Below are positions 53,216-64,000 of a stretch of DNA of 64,000 bases, piece after piece. Source of the stretch: Eriocheir sinensis. Taxonomy: Eukaryota; Arthropoda; Malacostraca; Decapoda; Varunidae. Where the stretch lies: positions 4,991,848 to 5,055,847 of the forward strand of contig NC_066577.1 of the NCBI RefSeq assembly GCF_024679095.1. Reading direction: 5' to 3'. Position 1 is the stretch's first letter; each line of letters starts with the position of its first letter. A program made the position numbers and the translations under genes. The notes beneath the pieces are model-generated. The model was not told the origin of the DNA, searched no databases, and was given only the letters and a program-made list of their open reading frames with translations.

Positions 53216-53632
53216 GGAGAGAGAGAGGGAGGGTGGGGAGTTGGAGAAAGAGGGCGGGCGGTGATCTGTGGAGGTGTGGCAGCAGCGCGGAATCCCGGCG
53301 CTCCACCCCATCGTCCATTTCTCACTGCGCTGAGTATAGTACCGGTTGGATTCCCAATACCGGCGCTTATAGCGACACGCTCGCCCGCCATGCTTGGCTG
53401 TGGAGTGTTGGGCCGCCTTCCCGACATTTTGTCCTGCTTTGTTGTTTCCATCTTCCCTTCCGCTTCCATTATTTTATTAACTTCTATTAGACAATTCTTT
53501 ATGTCCGACTTTTTTAAAGGTTTGCTAATATATACTGTTATTGTTATTATATATAGACTATGAGTCCATCCAGAATAACTATATATGCTATTTTTTTTCG
53601 AAAAAATAAATATTCACATCATTCAGGGAGAG

Positions 53633-53700
<68 letters not shown>

Positions 53701-54196
53701 ATTAATCCACCATACACAATAAAGTGTAAACGAAATAACAGTTTAAATCCCTTGGCGAGGTCCCACGTCCCCATCACCTTTTAACAATCCATTTACTACA
53801 TACCAATTACATTTTTGCTACGTTATTGCTACCTTTAGCGTGCATATTGCCACGACCTTCCTGGTACCTACCATTAGCTTTCTAGAACGGTTCTTGCAAC
53901 AGCTCCTTGCAGTACCAGTAACCTGTGTGTCATAACTCTTATTTTCCTTTGCTGCTTCAGTCACATAACTACATTCTTTACCTCACTTTTTATGCACATA
54001 ATTAACAGTGAAAATCAATGGTAGTGCACATGCAGATTAGCTGAGCCTTAAAATCTAAGGTGGTCTCAACCAGCAAATGACCAGAGATAGAACAAGATGT
54101 GGTGAACTAATATTTTATTGATGCTTTTCTCCCTCATGACGCAGTCTGTCACACACTGTTAAGTTCTCGTTTTTAACACTGATACGCAGTACAGTC
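53216..54196. repeat. Shared segment with (GA)n, unit E
   Basis: It matches 13490-14386, but the (GA)n at 53626-53698 is much longer than in unit A (13876-13890). No gene is seen. Confidence 0.55.
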
Positions 54197-54675
54197 ATGT
54201 CTAGTCCTCAAGCCAAGCGGAAACGACAGCCGTATATGCAGAAATACACAAAAACATGGGAGTGACCGTTGTTTGAAAGTTGGCTGACAAGAAGCGGCAA
54301 TTAAGGGCCCTATATATGTATTTCCACTGTAATTGTGTGATTCTGACGGAAAGGCGGGCAAACCAGAAATAGGAAAGCATGCTGCTGGGGCAAAACATAA
54401 GAAGATAGTTGAAAGTGCAAAACATATAGTTAGTGTACTTGACATGCCTTTTGTTAGTGGAGAAAAGCATACTGAAAAACAAGGGAAAGAAGCAGAAGTA
54501 CGGTTGGCTGCAGTAGTGAGCGAGCTAAATCTTCCATTTTTATCTGCGGATAAACTTGCTCCCGCCAATAAAGTGATATTTCCAGACCCAGATGTAGCAC
54601 AGAAACTGCACGAAGTGCGGTGAAACAATGTGCAGCCATCGTGAAGAATGTCCTCCGTCGAAAGGAGTGTGATGA
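54197..54675 (+). pseudogene. hAT-type transposase N-terminus, broken (copy 3)
   Basis: It has the same breaks as copies 1 and 2. This copy keeps the residues KAGKPEIGKHAAGAKHKKI, which fit the BED-like finger better than the other two. It continues with VRLAAVVSELNLPFLSADKL and PDPDVAQKLHEVR, then a stop, and runs into the 28-bp minisatellite. Confidence 0.7.
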
Positions 54676-54679
54676 ATTA

Positions 54680-54939
54680 CATTGCGAGAAATAAATACAC
54701 ACACACATATTGCAAGAACTAAATACACTCACACATATTGCAAGAAATAAATACACTCACACATATTGCAAGAAATAAATACAGACACACACACATTGCA
54801 AGAAATAAATACAGACACACACACATATTGCAAGAAATAAATATGCACACACACACATATTGCAAGAAATAAATAGACACACACACACATATTGCAAGAA
54901 ATAAATAGACACACACACACATATTGCAAGAAATAAATA

Positions 54940-54999
<60 letters not shown>

Positions 55000-55706
55000 A
55001 AAACACATGCACATTGCAAGAAATAACTATACACACACATATTGCAAGAAATAAATACACACACATATTGCAAGAAATATCTATACACACACACATGTTG
55101 CAAGAAATAACTACACACACATATTGCAAGAAATAACTACACACACACATATTGCAAGAAATAAATACACACACATATTGCAAGAAATAACTACACACAC
55201 ACATATTGCAAGAAATAACTACACACACATATTGCAAGAAATAACTACACACACACATATTGCAAGAAATAAATACACACACATATTGCAGGAAATAAAT
55301 ACACACACATATTGCAAGAAATAACTACACACACACATATTGCAAGAAATAAATACACACACACACACATTGCAAGAAATAAATACACACACACACACAC
55401 ATATTGCAAGAAATAAATACACACACATATTGCAGGAAATAAATACACACACATATTGCAGGAAATAACTACACACACATATTGCAAGAAATAACTACAC
55501 ACACACATATTGCAAGAAATAAATACACACACACACACATTGCAAGACATAAATACACACACACACATTGCAAGAAATAAATACACACACACACATTGCA
55601 AGAAATAAATACAGACACACACATATTGCAAGAAATAAATACACACACACACACATTGCAAGAAATAAATACAGACACACACATATTGCAAGAAATAAAT
55701 ACACCT
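54680..55706. repeat. 28-bp minisatellite, copy 3
   Basis: The unit is as in the other two arrays, with many AGACACACA variants at the left and a (CA)n run at 54939-54998. Minus-strand frames are artefacts. Confidence 0.9.
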
Positions 55707-56010
55707 ACATGCAGTACATTGCAAGACTCCGGGACCGTCCCTGGCCCGGGACGGGTCTTCCTGGCGCGAGAGGAAGGAAGGAAGGTAAACACGGCTTGGC
55801 TTCCCAGGACCCAAGAACTCGCCTCAGAACCACTCGGTGAGCGTTTGTAGCCTTACTTTTTGCGGCTACTTGCACGGCAGTTAGTCTATTGCAGTGTTTA
55901 TCTGAGAGTGCATTAATTGGCGGATGACCATGCCAGCATTTTCTGTGCTGTGGCCGCCGCATCAGCAGAACAGAACATTGTCATTGCCAGAACATGAACG
56001 TGCAATTTGT
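55707..56010. repeat. Shared segment after the 28-bp array (copy 3)
   Basis: It matches 16586-16925 and 27651-27955. No gene is seen. Confidence 0.5.
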
Positions 56011-56280
56011 GTTTATTTCCATTTCATTTTTAGAGGTCCCGCAGAGGGCCACTCTCGGGTGGCATGATAGGCGGGGGATTCAAGGGGCCAGGACAGGGTT
56101 AGGATGAGGAAAGGAATTGGGACATGGTAAAGGGCCAGGCCTAGGGAGATAATGACTGATGATCCTGTTCCTAAATGTGTCAAGAGTGGGACTATTAACT
56201 ACATGAGATGGGAGATTATTCCACTCCTGGATGCTGCGGGGAAAGAATGAATATTTGAATATACTTGTGTTAGTCTGGTT
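56011..56280 (-). pseudogene. LINE reverse transcriptase C-terminus
   Basis: The minus strand encodes NTSIFKYSFFPRSIQEWNNL and PSHVVNSPTLDTFRNRI, the usual end of Jockey/RTE-like reverse transcriptases (YSFFPRxIxxWNxLP). About 55 bp of host sequence (GATGACCATGCCAGCATTTT) occurs on both sides (55920-55967 and 56294-56341), much longer than a normal target duplication. Confidence 0.7.
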
Positions 56281-56341
56281 TATGTGAGAGTGCATTGGCG
56301 GATGACCATGCCAGCATTTTCTGTGCTGTGGCCGCCACATC

Positions 56342-57206
56342 AGTCATTGTGACCTCACACTCTCATTCAGAAGAAATTTTTGGGCTGTTTAGATGGGGAC
56401 GAGGAGGGGCGGTGAAGGCAGGTACGGGGAGAGTGAGGTAGCTATGGACGATGAATTAGTAAAAAATCGAAAAGATTAGAAAAACAGATTCCAGCTCTGG
56501 CATTCAGGTGACATCGGCTGTGACTGTACGATAAAGCGGTAGAAAATTCTTTTATAGTACGGTCCAAAGGTGTGGCCAGTGTCACCTAACTTGCAACTGG
56601 ACACAAGGGAGCCCGAGGTACAACTGACTTGTTAGCCACACTCCCATGGGTGGGTTGGGGAGACCAGCGGAACAGTGGATCAGGAGATTGAAACAAAGAT
56701 GGCGTCCCATAAACAGCTCCTTCACAGTATTCCCTCAGCTGTCCTTACAGGCAACCCTTAAGTGGAAACAGCAATCATGGCTGCATTAATGCAAATGGTG
56801 TTTGATGCACCTTAGAAAAAGTTCAGACTAGGCCAAAGACTGGCACAGAAACCTTCCATCACCCAGGCAATGATGCCAAGTCTGCAGTTCACTCCCTAAA
56901 AGATTGTCCATGCCAGGTTATGTGACAGCAACTATAGTATGTGTTTGTGTTGGGAGTTATGAGGATGGGAGGAGAGGCAGCCCACAGAATATGACAACAT
57001 TTATCCCACTGACAGGAGGGCCTGAGGAGGCCACTCCTGCAGTAGGCTCTTAAGCAGATATATATATGTTACTGGAACAAGGCACTGCATTAACACCTCA
57101 TCTCTTACATACCAGGAAGTGGTGTCGGCCATGCTGAGAGGAGCACTGTGCTAGAAGACAGCACACACTTTGTGCCTCGACGGCCGCCACTTGTGCTGGC
57201 GCTGGT
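56342..57206. repeat. Upstream module of zinc-finger unit F
   Basis: It matches units B, C and D throughout. No gene is seen before the minisatellite. Confidence 0.6.
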
Positions 57207-57391
57207 GCTGAAGTGAGGGTTTGAAGCGGGAAGCACAGTTCTAGGAAATAGCAAACAACCCTTTGTTTCCTGACTGCCACCACTGGTGCTGAGGTGAGGG
57301 TCTGAGGCGGGAAGCACAGTTCCAGGAAATAGCAAACAACCCTTTGTTTCCTGACTGCCACCACTGGTGCTGAGGTGAGGGTCTGAGGCCA
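57207..57391. repeat. 81-bp minisatellite, unit F (about 2.2 copies)
   Basis: It has the same unit as elsewhere; the first repeat differs at several positions (AAGTGAGGGTTTGAAGC). Confidence 0.9.
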
Positions 57392-57763
57392 GTGCTGTGC
57401 TCAACACTCACTGTGTCCTCACTGCCACTGACTTCAGGACTTCTTCCTGCATCCCGTGCCTCACCTACTGGCTTGGTCCCTGAGTGTGGGGTCAGGGGAA
57501 CCTTGCTGCCTGCCACAACTCCCCTGATGTTCCTGCAAGACCTGCCAACTCCTCACATCAAGATCAGTGGAGGCTGCAAGACCTGGGTGGCTGGGACCAG
57601 CAGGAGCAGACTGCCACTGGTGTGAGGATCAGGGTGGTCAGAAGAACCACCTCCACCACTGTTGGCATCTCCAGCCATAAAGGAAAAGAAACTTGGAGTG
57701 TGAGATCTGAGACTGAAAGCACGTTCACATGACACAGCCTTGCACACACTGGTGAAGGAAAGC

Positions 57764-58786
57764 ATGAATGCCAAGGGTGTGGGAGAAGACTCCCTGGGAA
57801 GGATGACCTCAACAAGTACACCCTCACACTCAGGTGGAAGACTTCATGAACGCCATGACGGTGGTAGAAAATTAAGTAAGAATAGTACCCTTAACACACA
57901 CACCCTTACACACACTGGTGAAAGAAACCAAGAAAGTGAAGTTAGTGGAAAAGGATCCAGTGTGAAGAGTTCCTTCAACCAACGCACTGTTAGATACAAT
58001 GGTGAAAGAAATCATCAATGTGGAGTTTGTGGAAAACGGTTTGGTCTGAAGAGTGTCTTCAACAGACACACTCTCACACACACTGGTGAAAAAAATCATG
58101 AATGTGAAATTTGTGGGAAGCGATTTACTCAGAAGAGTACCCTCAAGAGACACACACTCACACACATTGGTGAAAAAAATTGTCAAAAGAATCATGAATG
58201 TGAAATTTGTGGGAAACGATTTACTCAGAAGAGTACCCTCAAGAGACACACACTCACACACATTGGTGAAAAAAATTGTCAAAAGAATCATGAATGTGAA
58301 ATTTGTGGGAAACGATTTACTGAAAAGTGGAACCTCAACAACCACACCCTCACACACACTGGTGAAAAAAAACATGAATGTGAATTTTGTGGGAAACGAT
58401 TTGCTCAGAAGTGTTACCTCAACAACCACACCCTCACACACACTGGTGAAAAAAATCATCAATGTGAACTTTGTGGGAAACGATTTATTATGAAGAGTAA
58501 CCTCAACACCCACACCCTCATACACACTGGTGAAAAAAATCATCAATGTGAATTTTGTGGGAAACGATTTATTGAGAAGAGTCACCTCAACAACCACACC
58601 CTCACACACACTGGCGAAAGACCTCATGAATGCTTAGAGTGCGGCAAAAGGTTCACTACCAAGACTCATTTGAACATACATACCTTCAGACACTCTGGCC
58701 TGAGAAAGTTCAAGTGTGATGTTTGTGGGAAACATTTCAAGGTTAAGGGGGATATTGCCCAACACATGAAGATCCACTTCCCCTGA
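57764..58786 (+). CDS. C2H2 zinc-finger protein, unit F (9 intact fingers)
   Basis: The first in-frame ATG is at 57764 (MNAKGVGEDSLGRM). The N-terminal degenerate fingers are kept, but the one-cysteine finger is gone: HQCGVC is joined directly to regular fingers. Two consecutive fingers of 31 residues each (QSTR contacts, with the added spacer CQKN) appear identical in sequence, indicating a very recent duplication. Contact quartets are LSVR, QSTR, QSTR, EWNN, QCYN, MSNT, ESHN, TTHI and VGDQ. The upstream flank has one extra A (AAGGAAAAGAAAC) that extends another frame (GISSHKGKETWSV) towards the exon. That frame probably reflects the old reading of the lost first finger. Confidence 0.83.
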   Translation: MNAKGVGEDSLGRMTSTSTPSHSGGRLHERHDGGRKLSKNSTLNTHTLTHTGERNQESEVSGKGSSVKSSFNQRTVRYNGERNHQCGVCGKRFGLKSVFNRHTLTHTGEKNHECEICGKRFTQKSTLKRHTLTHIGEKNCQKNHECEICGKRFTQKSTLKRHTLTHIGEKNCQKNHECEICGKRFTEKWNLNNHTLTHTGEKKHECEFCGKRFAQKCYLNNHTLTHTGEKNHQCELCGKRFIMKSNLNTHTLIHTGEKNHQCEFCGKRFIEKSHLNNHTLTHTGERPHECLECGKRFTTKTHLNIHTFRHSGLRKFKCDVCGKHFKVKGDIAQHMKIHFP

Positions 58787-60420
58787 GGTGTTGTGTTGTG
58801 CTGCAGTGCTGCTGTATTTGGGAGTGTAGGTGGAGGAGGTGTTAAGTAAGCATATTTATTTGGCCTATGTGATGTACACAGATACAGTAGATACATGTAT
58901 GGATGTGAATAATGGCACGGTCTGTTGAGCCGTAGCTCCCTGACAGACAGATTTCTTTTTACATAATACATTGTTGCATGTGGTTGATTAGGCAATGTTG
59001 TGTATAAAGGAACAAATTATTTTATGGATTACCAAATAAGAATAATGCACAAGATTACATTATAATGAAAAATTCATGCCTTGAGTTTTGAGGAGCTAAT
59101 TCATTTCCTTTTACCTTCACCTTAAATTGGTCTAGATTACCGTTATTTACTAGATTTTTAATTTCCATGTATAAGGAATTCCACAGGCTAGGACCAAAAC
59201 ATAAGATGCTGTGTTTGAAAAGTAGTTCAAATGTGAAGACACACCTGGTTACCTTGTTACTTCTGGTCTAGTGAGCAGATTCAACGAGTTGAGTTCCATG
59301 GTAGTTTTTTAATATTTTAGAAATTAAAGATGTTGGTTTATGAATATAGATTCAATTGAGTCAAATTTACCTTTAATTCCCCCTTGAACACCAGGACACG
59401 TATACTGCTTTCTGGTATGATTCTGATGGCGTGTCTGCTGCATCTTGGCTGAGTTCTTTTGGAATGATGTAATTTTTTCCTGCGTATTGTGCGAGAGCTT
59501 TCAGAGTTCAGGTCGTATATGATAACTTACTTGACTCATTATAATTATGTTGGAATTTGAATTGCTTATACTTGGAAAGCAAGCCCTGTGGTTCGTCATC
59601 TTAAGAAAGAGTATAATATTTTTACCCTTTATTATTATCATTATATGATTTAGAAATAATGAATGTATTTCCTCCACTGAGCCACATTGTCGTTCACCAG
59701 ATAAATCAAGGAGTCTAGGGAAGGAGAGGCAATGGTGCCCGCAAGACTGAGGACTAGGACTAGTTATTCTCATCGCACCCAGATGGCAGCACCATGTCTG
59801 AAAGGGTGAGGAGGTTAAGCTTGATCAACAAGTTTAACCTTTTATACAATATATGTTGCGTGTTGAGTATATGTATTTTATAGTGATCACGCACCCAAAT
59901 GATTTCTCTTGGTGTTAAAAAGTCTCCCATACCTATTTAACACCATTATTTAACACTATTATTTAACACCAAGGAAAATAGTCAGAATGAAGATATGAAA
60001 ATATTTTCAATAACATTCAATAACAATTCCGCCTCCGGGTGGCTCGCTGCCGTTTGTCATCAAAGTCACCCCACCGCCATGCTCTTATATTCGACATAAT
60101 TCTTGCAGGTTTGTTGCAGAAAAAACTACTGCCTGGAGTTCTGCAACATTTTATTCCCTTGAGACGGCAGGCGGTAAGGAAATGCAGTGAGTGAGTTTTG
60201 TGCGGGAAGAATAGACGAGGAGCGAGAGAATTAAGGCAGGCTGGCGGAGGTTACTGTACGTTTTGAATCAACGCCGCCCCGGTCTCTCCACTACATGACT
60301 GTCTATTAGTTTGGCTGGTGACTGCTGGAAACAAGGTCCTTATGGTCTTTTATATCACTACTAGTGTTGGGAGTTATAATTTTTTCTCCCGAGATTATTA
60401 ATATTGACGTAGTGAGACAA
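58787..60420. repeat. Downstream module and inter-unit segment of unit F
   Basis: This is the shared module with LINE fossil, but without the (TA)n tract, which is replaced by a direct join at about 59585. The exon-like stretch with the GTAAGG donor (60174) is present. No further gene is seen. Confidence 0.6.
59058..59267 (-). pseudogene. LINE C-terminus fossil, unit F
   Basis: It has the same position and content as the fossil at 8916-9131. Confidence 0.55.
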
Positions 60421-60422
60421 TA

Positions 60423-60625
60423 CAGTCAAGCCTCGGTTTATGAGTTTAAATTCGTCCCGGAATTTTGCTCACACCAAAACACTCGTAAGTCAAAACGAAT
60501 TTCCCCATTGAAAATAATATAAATCCCATTAATGCATCCCATATCAAAAAATATTTATAAAAATTATTTTACATGCTATTTTTTACAGAATTAAATTAAT
60601 TTTACTAACAAATAGTAGTGATTAA
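60423..60625. mobile_element. mariner-like element end (copy 2)
   Basis: After TA (60421-60422) it reads CAGTCAAGCCTCGGTTTATG, as at 11981. The hairpin partner is weaker here. Another TA plus CAGGTAACTCGATTTACGCG follows at 60628, which looks like one end of a second, different TA-inserting element. Confidence 0.45.
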
Positions 60626-60627
60626 TA

Positions 60628-60712
60628 CAGGTAACTCGATTTACGCGAGTATTGTGTCCTTGAAGAGGTCGCGTAAATCAAAAACAATGTAAATCAAACA
60701 AGAGGTAGTTTT
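60628..60712. mobile_element. TA-inserting element end, family unclear
   Basis: It starts CAGGTAACTCGATTTACGCG and contains an internal inverted motif (GCGTAAATC). Only one end is visible. Confidence 0.35.
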
Positions 60713-60743
60713 CTATCGAAAAATAAATATTCACTTCATTCAG

Positions 60744-60744
<1 letters not shown>

Positions 60745-60818
<74 letters not shown>
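60745..60818. repeat. (GA)n microsatellite
   Basis: About 36 GA units. Confidence 0.95.
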
Positions 60819-60821
<3 letters not shown>

Positions 60822-60904
60822 CCATATCACCGAGATATCCACTCAGGCACTCAGCCTCACTCGTGTGAGGAAGAAGTGAGGGACACCATGAGCGACTGGT
60901 TAGT

Positions 60905-61040
60905 ATTGGTACCGGTACCGAGCAGTCTGGTACCGGTACCGAGCAGTCTGGTACCGGTACCGAGCAGTCTGTTAATGGTACCGAGCAGTCTGGTACCGGT
61001 ACCGTACCGTATAGCTGGTACCGTTAGTACCGGTACCTGC
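60905..61040. repeat. GGTACCGGTACC tandem repeat
   Basis: Four units of GGTACCGGTACCGAGCAGTC-type sequence (period about 22), followed by degenerate GGTACC motifs. The GGTACC core is itself palindromic. Confidence 0.8.
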
Positions 61041-61503
61041 CCACCCCTATTGTTGAATAGCTGGGGAGCGTGGGCAAGGCAAGTATAGAGAAAGTATCGT
61101 CATACAGGCGGGAGGAAATCACTCGTTGGCAACTTCTATAGCCTTCACGCTTTGCCCCGCCCCATCCTCGTTGTCTGCCCAAACCGACGACTTCACACAC
61201 CTCACTCCCACCCTGTTTCCTGACCCCAACAGTCATTTTTACGAAAAACCGAGACCACCATCATCTTCCTGAGAAAATTCTGCATCACACGAGCATAAAA
61301 TTGTAACCATAATGTAAAATTACACTTACGAAAATCAGAGTTAAATGAAGTAGGGAATACATATTTTCTTGCACTTATTTCCCTTCAACTCCTTAGTACT
61401 CAGCTGGTTTTCGTCGCATCACTTTAAGCACAGATCCTAAATCTGCATGCTTTTCTGCTTCTGATGGTGTAGGGTACGTCCCGAGGTAAAAATATACATA
61501 GGG
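61041..61503. other. No feature recognised
   Basis: Unique sequence with a 70-codon minus-strand frame that is not recognised. Confidence 0.3.
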
Positions 61504-61815
61504 TCAAAATCGCCTCCGAACATTGTCCCGTCCTGGGCGACCCGCAATGGGTGTGTCATGGACCAGCTTAAGCGTCACGGGGATGTATTTGTCTAGGATG
61601 ACCAGTTGTTCTATAGGTACTGGTTTGGTTGGCCATGACCTACAGAGGAGGTTGTCCTCTGATAGGAAAAATTGTGAAAAGGGAACTGGCAATTCAGGAA
61701 GGTTTGTTTCATCTCCCGACTCTAGGGCGTAAATTAACCTCTTCCACACTAGGTGGTCTCGCTGAGCAGTGTGTAGAAAAAAATTTCTTAACAAGATCCC
61801 ACTATGTATGATCAT
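61504..61815 (-). pseudogene. Ty3/gypsy-like integrase zinc-binding region, fragment
   Basis: The minus strand encodes LVWKRLIYALESGDETNLPE, FFLSEDNLLCRSW and LKLVHDTPIAGRPGRDNVRR. This is the H2C2 region that precedes the integrase core in Ty3/gypsy pol (xLLxR ... HDxPxAGHxGxxKTxxR). The second histidine is replaced by arginine, and the core is missing. No LTR is seen nearby. Confidence 0.65.
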
Positions 61816-61916
61816 GGTAACTAGACTGCTAGTTAGATTTTCGTAAATCGCGAGGTCGCGATCATTGGTAGGTGACCGAGCAATGTTATAGTAATTGTAG
61901 TATATCAAGTGTATTA

Positions 61917-61917
<1 letters not shown>

Positions 61918-61954
<37 letters not shown>
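61918..61954. repeat. (TTA)n microsatellite
   Basis: A short trinucleotide run. Confidence 0.9.
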
Positions 61955-61956
<2 letters not shown>

Positions 61957-63600
61957 TACTTAATATCACCACGAATTAGGTATAAGATTGTCAATGGAAA
62001 AAACCCACGAGAGATAGATCACGCCACCTTATAGGAATGTCGTCCGTCAGTGTTTACCGTCTCAGTTTGTATACAAAGCATTTCATCAAGCTTGGAGGTC
62101 ACCGTGACATACGTGACCAATTGTAACTTCATTTTCCAATCTGTAACTTGTCACTCCTTCACGAGACTCAGACTGACACACACCTGCAGTCTCTCTCGCT
62201 CAGACGCTCCTGTACATATAGGCTTAAGAATATATTCGCCTTAAGGAAGCAGAGTCTTAATCAATGCCTTTAAACGCCCCCCTGTACACCGTTACAATAT
62301 AATCAACAGTGAAAATCAATTGTTATCAGTTTTTGTGTGTTATTTTTGAGGTGGAGAGTGTTATAGTGTTAGAGCGCGCGAACTGCTCTCTCACGTCAGG
62401 TCCGGTGTACCGTTGCCTGCTTTCACAAGTTGATTGTAGTAGGTGAGATAACACAATAGCCTTTTAGTTGGCCGAGCGGTAGCCGTTATAACTTCACTTT
62501 AGTTCTCTCTCTCACAGGGCAATCCCAATACAAAATATAAGTTTAACTATATTAACAGTTGTACATAAAGTTTACAGTTTCCGTGAACGAGTCGCACGCA
62601 CACCAGAGCCAGCCACACCAACGTGCCCGGGGCCGGCGAGCAACACTCGCCCGCCCGCTGCCCGCTGTCTTCTCTAGTCTTCTTTCCCGTCTTCGCGTTG
62701 TTCGCTCGTTTTATTTGCTTGTTAGTTCGTCCGGAAGGGTGTGGGTTCCGGTTGATGACTCTTGATGAAAGTCATCATTTGCTGATCCTAGTGTCAGTTC
62801 ATCACAGCTTCCCACGGCCATCAGCTCTGACGTGTTTCATAACATCCTGGCAAAGGCTCTGAGCCTGTGCTTAGACACACAGTCACACACTCACATGTAC
62901 ATTATAATATACACATTACATCGCTCTGTTCCCTGAAAGTCGCGACCTCGCGGCTCACCCCACCTTTACAAATTGCTGTACCTATCCATGTCACAGTCGC
63001 CCAAAGTGTACTAGCTAAGCGTGGTCTAGTTACAGTAGCTTTAAAGATTATCACATAAGTCAAGAGCCCGCCTAACAATACAACATAGGGAAATGCCAAC
63101 GATAATAATCATGCATGGAAGTAACAAGAAATGGGTAATGTACATACAGGTTGAGGTAAACAGGACTGAGTCGTGGAAGTTGAGTACTATTCCGAGAAAA
63201 CAAAATAATAGCTCGAAAAATTATTTACATGATACATCCTAGAAAAATTGAATTGAATTGACTGTCATTGTAATGTTATCTGTAGAGTCTCCTAATAGTT
63301 ACAATGTGATAACAAAGACAAATCTGGAAAAACCTTAGAAGCATCGGCAGTCAGCACCACTAACTCCTAATACTCAGTTTGTCAGGTCTACAGCACTATA
63401 AAAGAACATCCTGTCACCAAGTTGTGAAATCACTGTTGTAACAAATCTCACTGAAATATATAACTCCAGTATAATTGATTTAAGTAATTCCAGCATTAAT
63501 AAACATCAAATTTAAAAGACAAATTTCCACCTATCCCTCGATCGTAACGAACGTGGATGACCGACATCTGTGACGCCAAAAGTAATTTCCGTAACGGGTA
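61955..63600. other. No gene recognised
   Basis: About 1.6 kb with only short frames of 60-80 codons, none recognised. A GC-rich patch lies at 62620-62700. This stretch is not related to the zinc-finger units. Confidence 0.35.
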
Positions 63601-64000
63601 ACAGTGGTGTGTCAAGCAAAGGGTAAGTAAAGGCGGACACACTATGCGATCATGGCCGGATGGCCTTCTGTTTATGTTTGAAATTCCGTCCGGCGCGGCC
63701 CGCCGCCTCACAGTGTGTATGACCTTGTGGCGCGGCCTTGAGGCGGGAAGCTACGCTGACAGCCGTGGTGTACACATTATCTACGCTCCCCGATGTCTGA
63801 TGTCTAGATAAATAAAGACTTTTAGGTCTGTTTTATTGATCTGTACAAGGGCCATCCAGGTTTGTGGACATAAAACATAAATTGTGTTGTTGTCGCTGCG
63901 GCGGTGGGGCTCAGAGTGACGGCCGCCGCCCGGCACTCCATGAGGCCGCCTCATAGTGTGTATGCTTCATCCGGCCGACGAGGCTCCGCCCACTTTAGTC
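63601..64000. mobile_element. Possible transposon with inverted GC-rich ends (cut by window edge)
   Basis: GGCGGACACACTATGCGATC at about 63632 and CCGCCTCATAGTGTGTATGC near 63947 are inverted relatives, each next to a GGCCGGATG/CATCCGGCC pair. A third related string (CCGCCTCACAGTGTGTATGA) lies near 63703. The right limit is outside the window and no class can be assigned. Confidence 0.4.

Overview
This is eukaryotic nuclear DNA, most likely from an arthropod and plausibly a decapod crustacean. The pointers are very long (TA)n, (CA)n and (GA)n microsatellites, many non-LTR retrotransposon fossils, tRNA-derived SINEs and Merlin, hAT, pogo, Harbinger and THAP/P-like DNA transposons. There are no operons, ribosome binding sites or CRISPR arrays. 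The species cannot be fixed from the sequence alone.

The backbone is a head-to-tail array of six C2H2 zinc-finger genes, all on the + strand. Their main exons lie near 7.1-8.6, 21.4-22.8, 29.5-30.6, 43.2-44.8, 49.9-50.9 and 57.8-58.8 kb and hold 14, 13, 12, 15, 9 and 9 intact fingers. Each gene sits in a duplicated module. The upstream half ends in an 81-bp minisatellite (about 2 to 9.5 copies). The downstream half carries a minus-strand LINE fossil at the same place in every unit, usually followed by a (TA)n tract. Between units are shared blocks with a broken hAT transposase start and a 28-bp minisatellite (three copies each).

Region by region: 0-6 kb is a pile-up of repeats (SINE, pogo-type MITE, Harbinger-like scrap, three kinds of LINE remains, a perfect 717-bp tandem duplication). 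Unit A spans 6.0-15.2 kb and carries a LINE insertion with target duplications. Units B (20-28 kb) and C (28.5-34.4 kb) follow; B holds a THAP-domain transposon and C a Merlin transposon with its inverted repeats. 34.4-39.5 kb has no gene and holds a SINE, a hAT-type MITE, a Harbinger-type MITE, a LINE-tail tandem array and a long foldback element. 39.3-40.7 kb repeats the left end of the window. Units D (41-46 kb), E (46.7-55.7 kb, with two solo LTRs) and F (56-60.6 kb) follow, and the right end holds a Ty3/gypsy integrase scrap and unrecognised sequence.

Because units are paralogous, a unit lacking an insertion gives the empty site for a unit that has it. This allowed element ends and target duplications to be placed for the pogo MITE, the LINE at 9.2 kb, the Merlin element and the two solo LTRs. 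The zinc-finger proteins are probably nuclear DNA-binding factors. Within a nearly constant 28-residue repeat, the variable positions are mainly those that contact DNA. Nothing here shows their targets.
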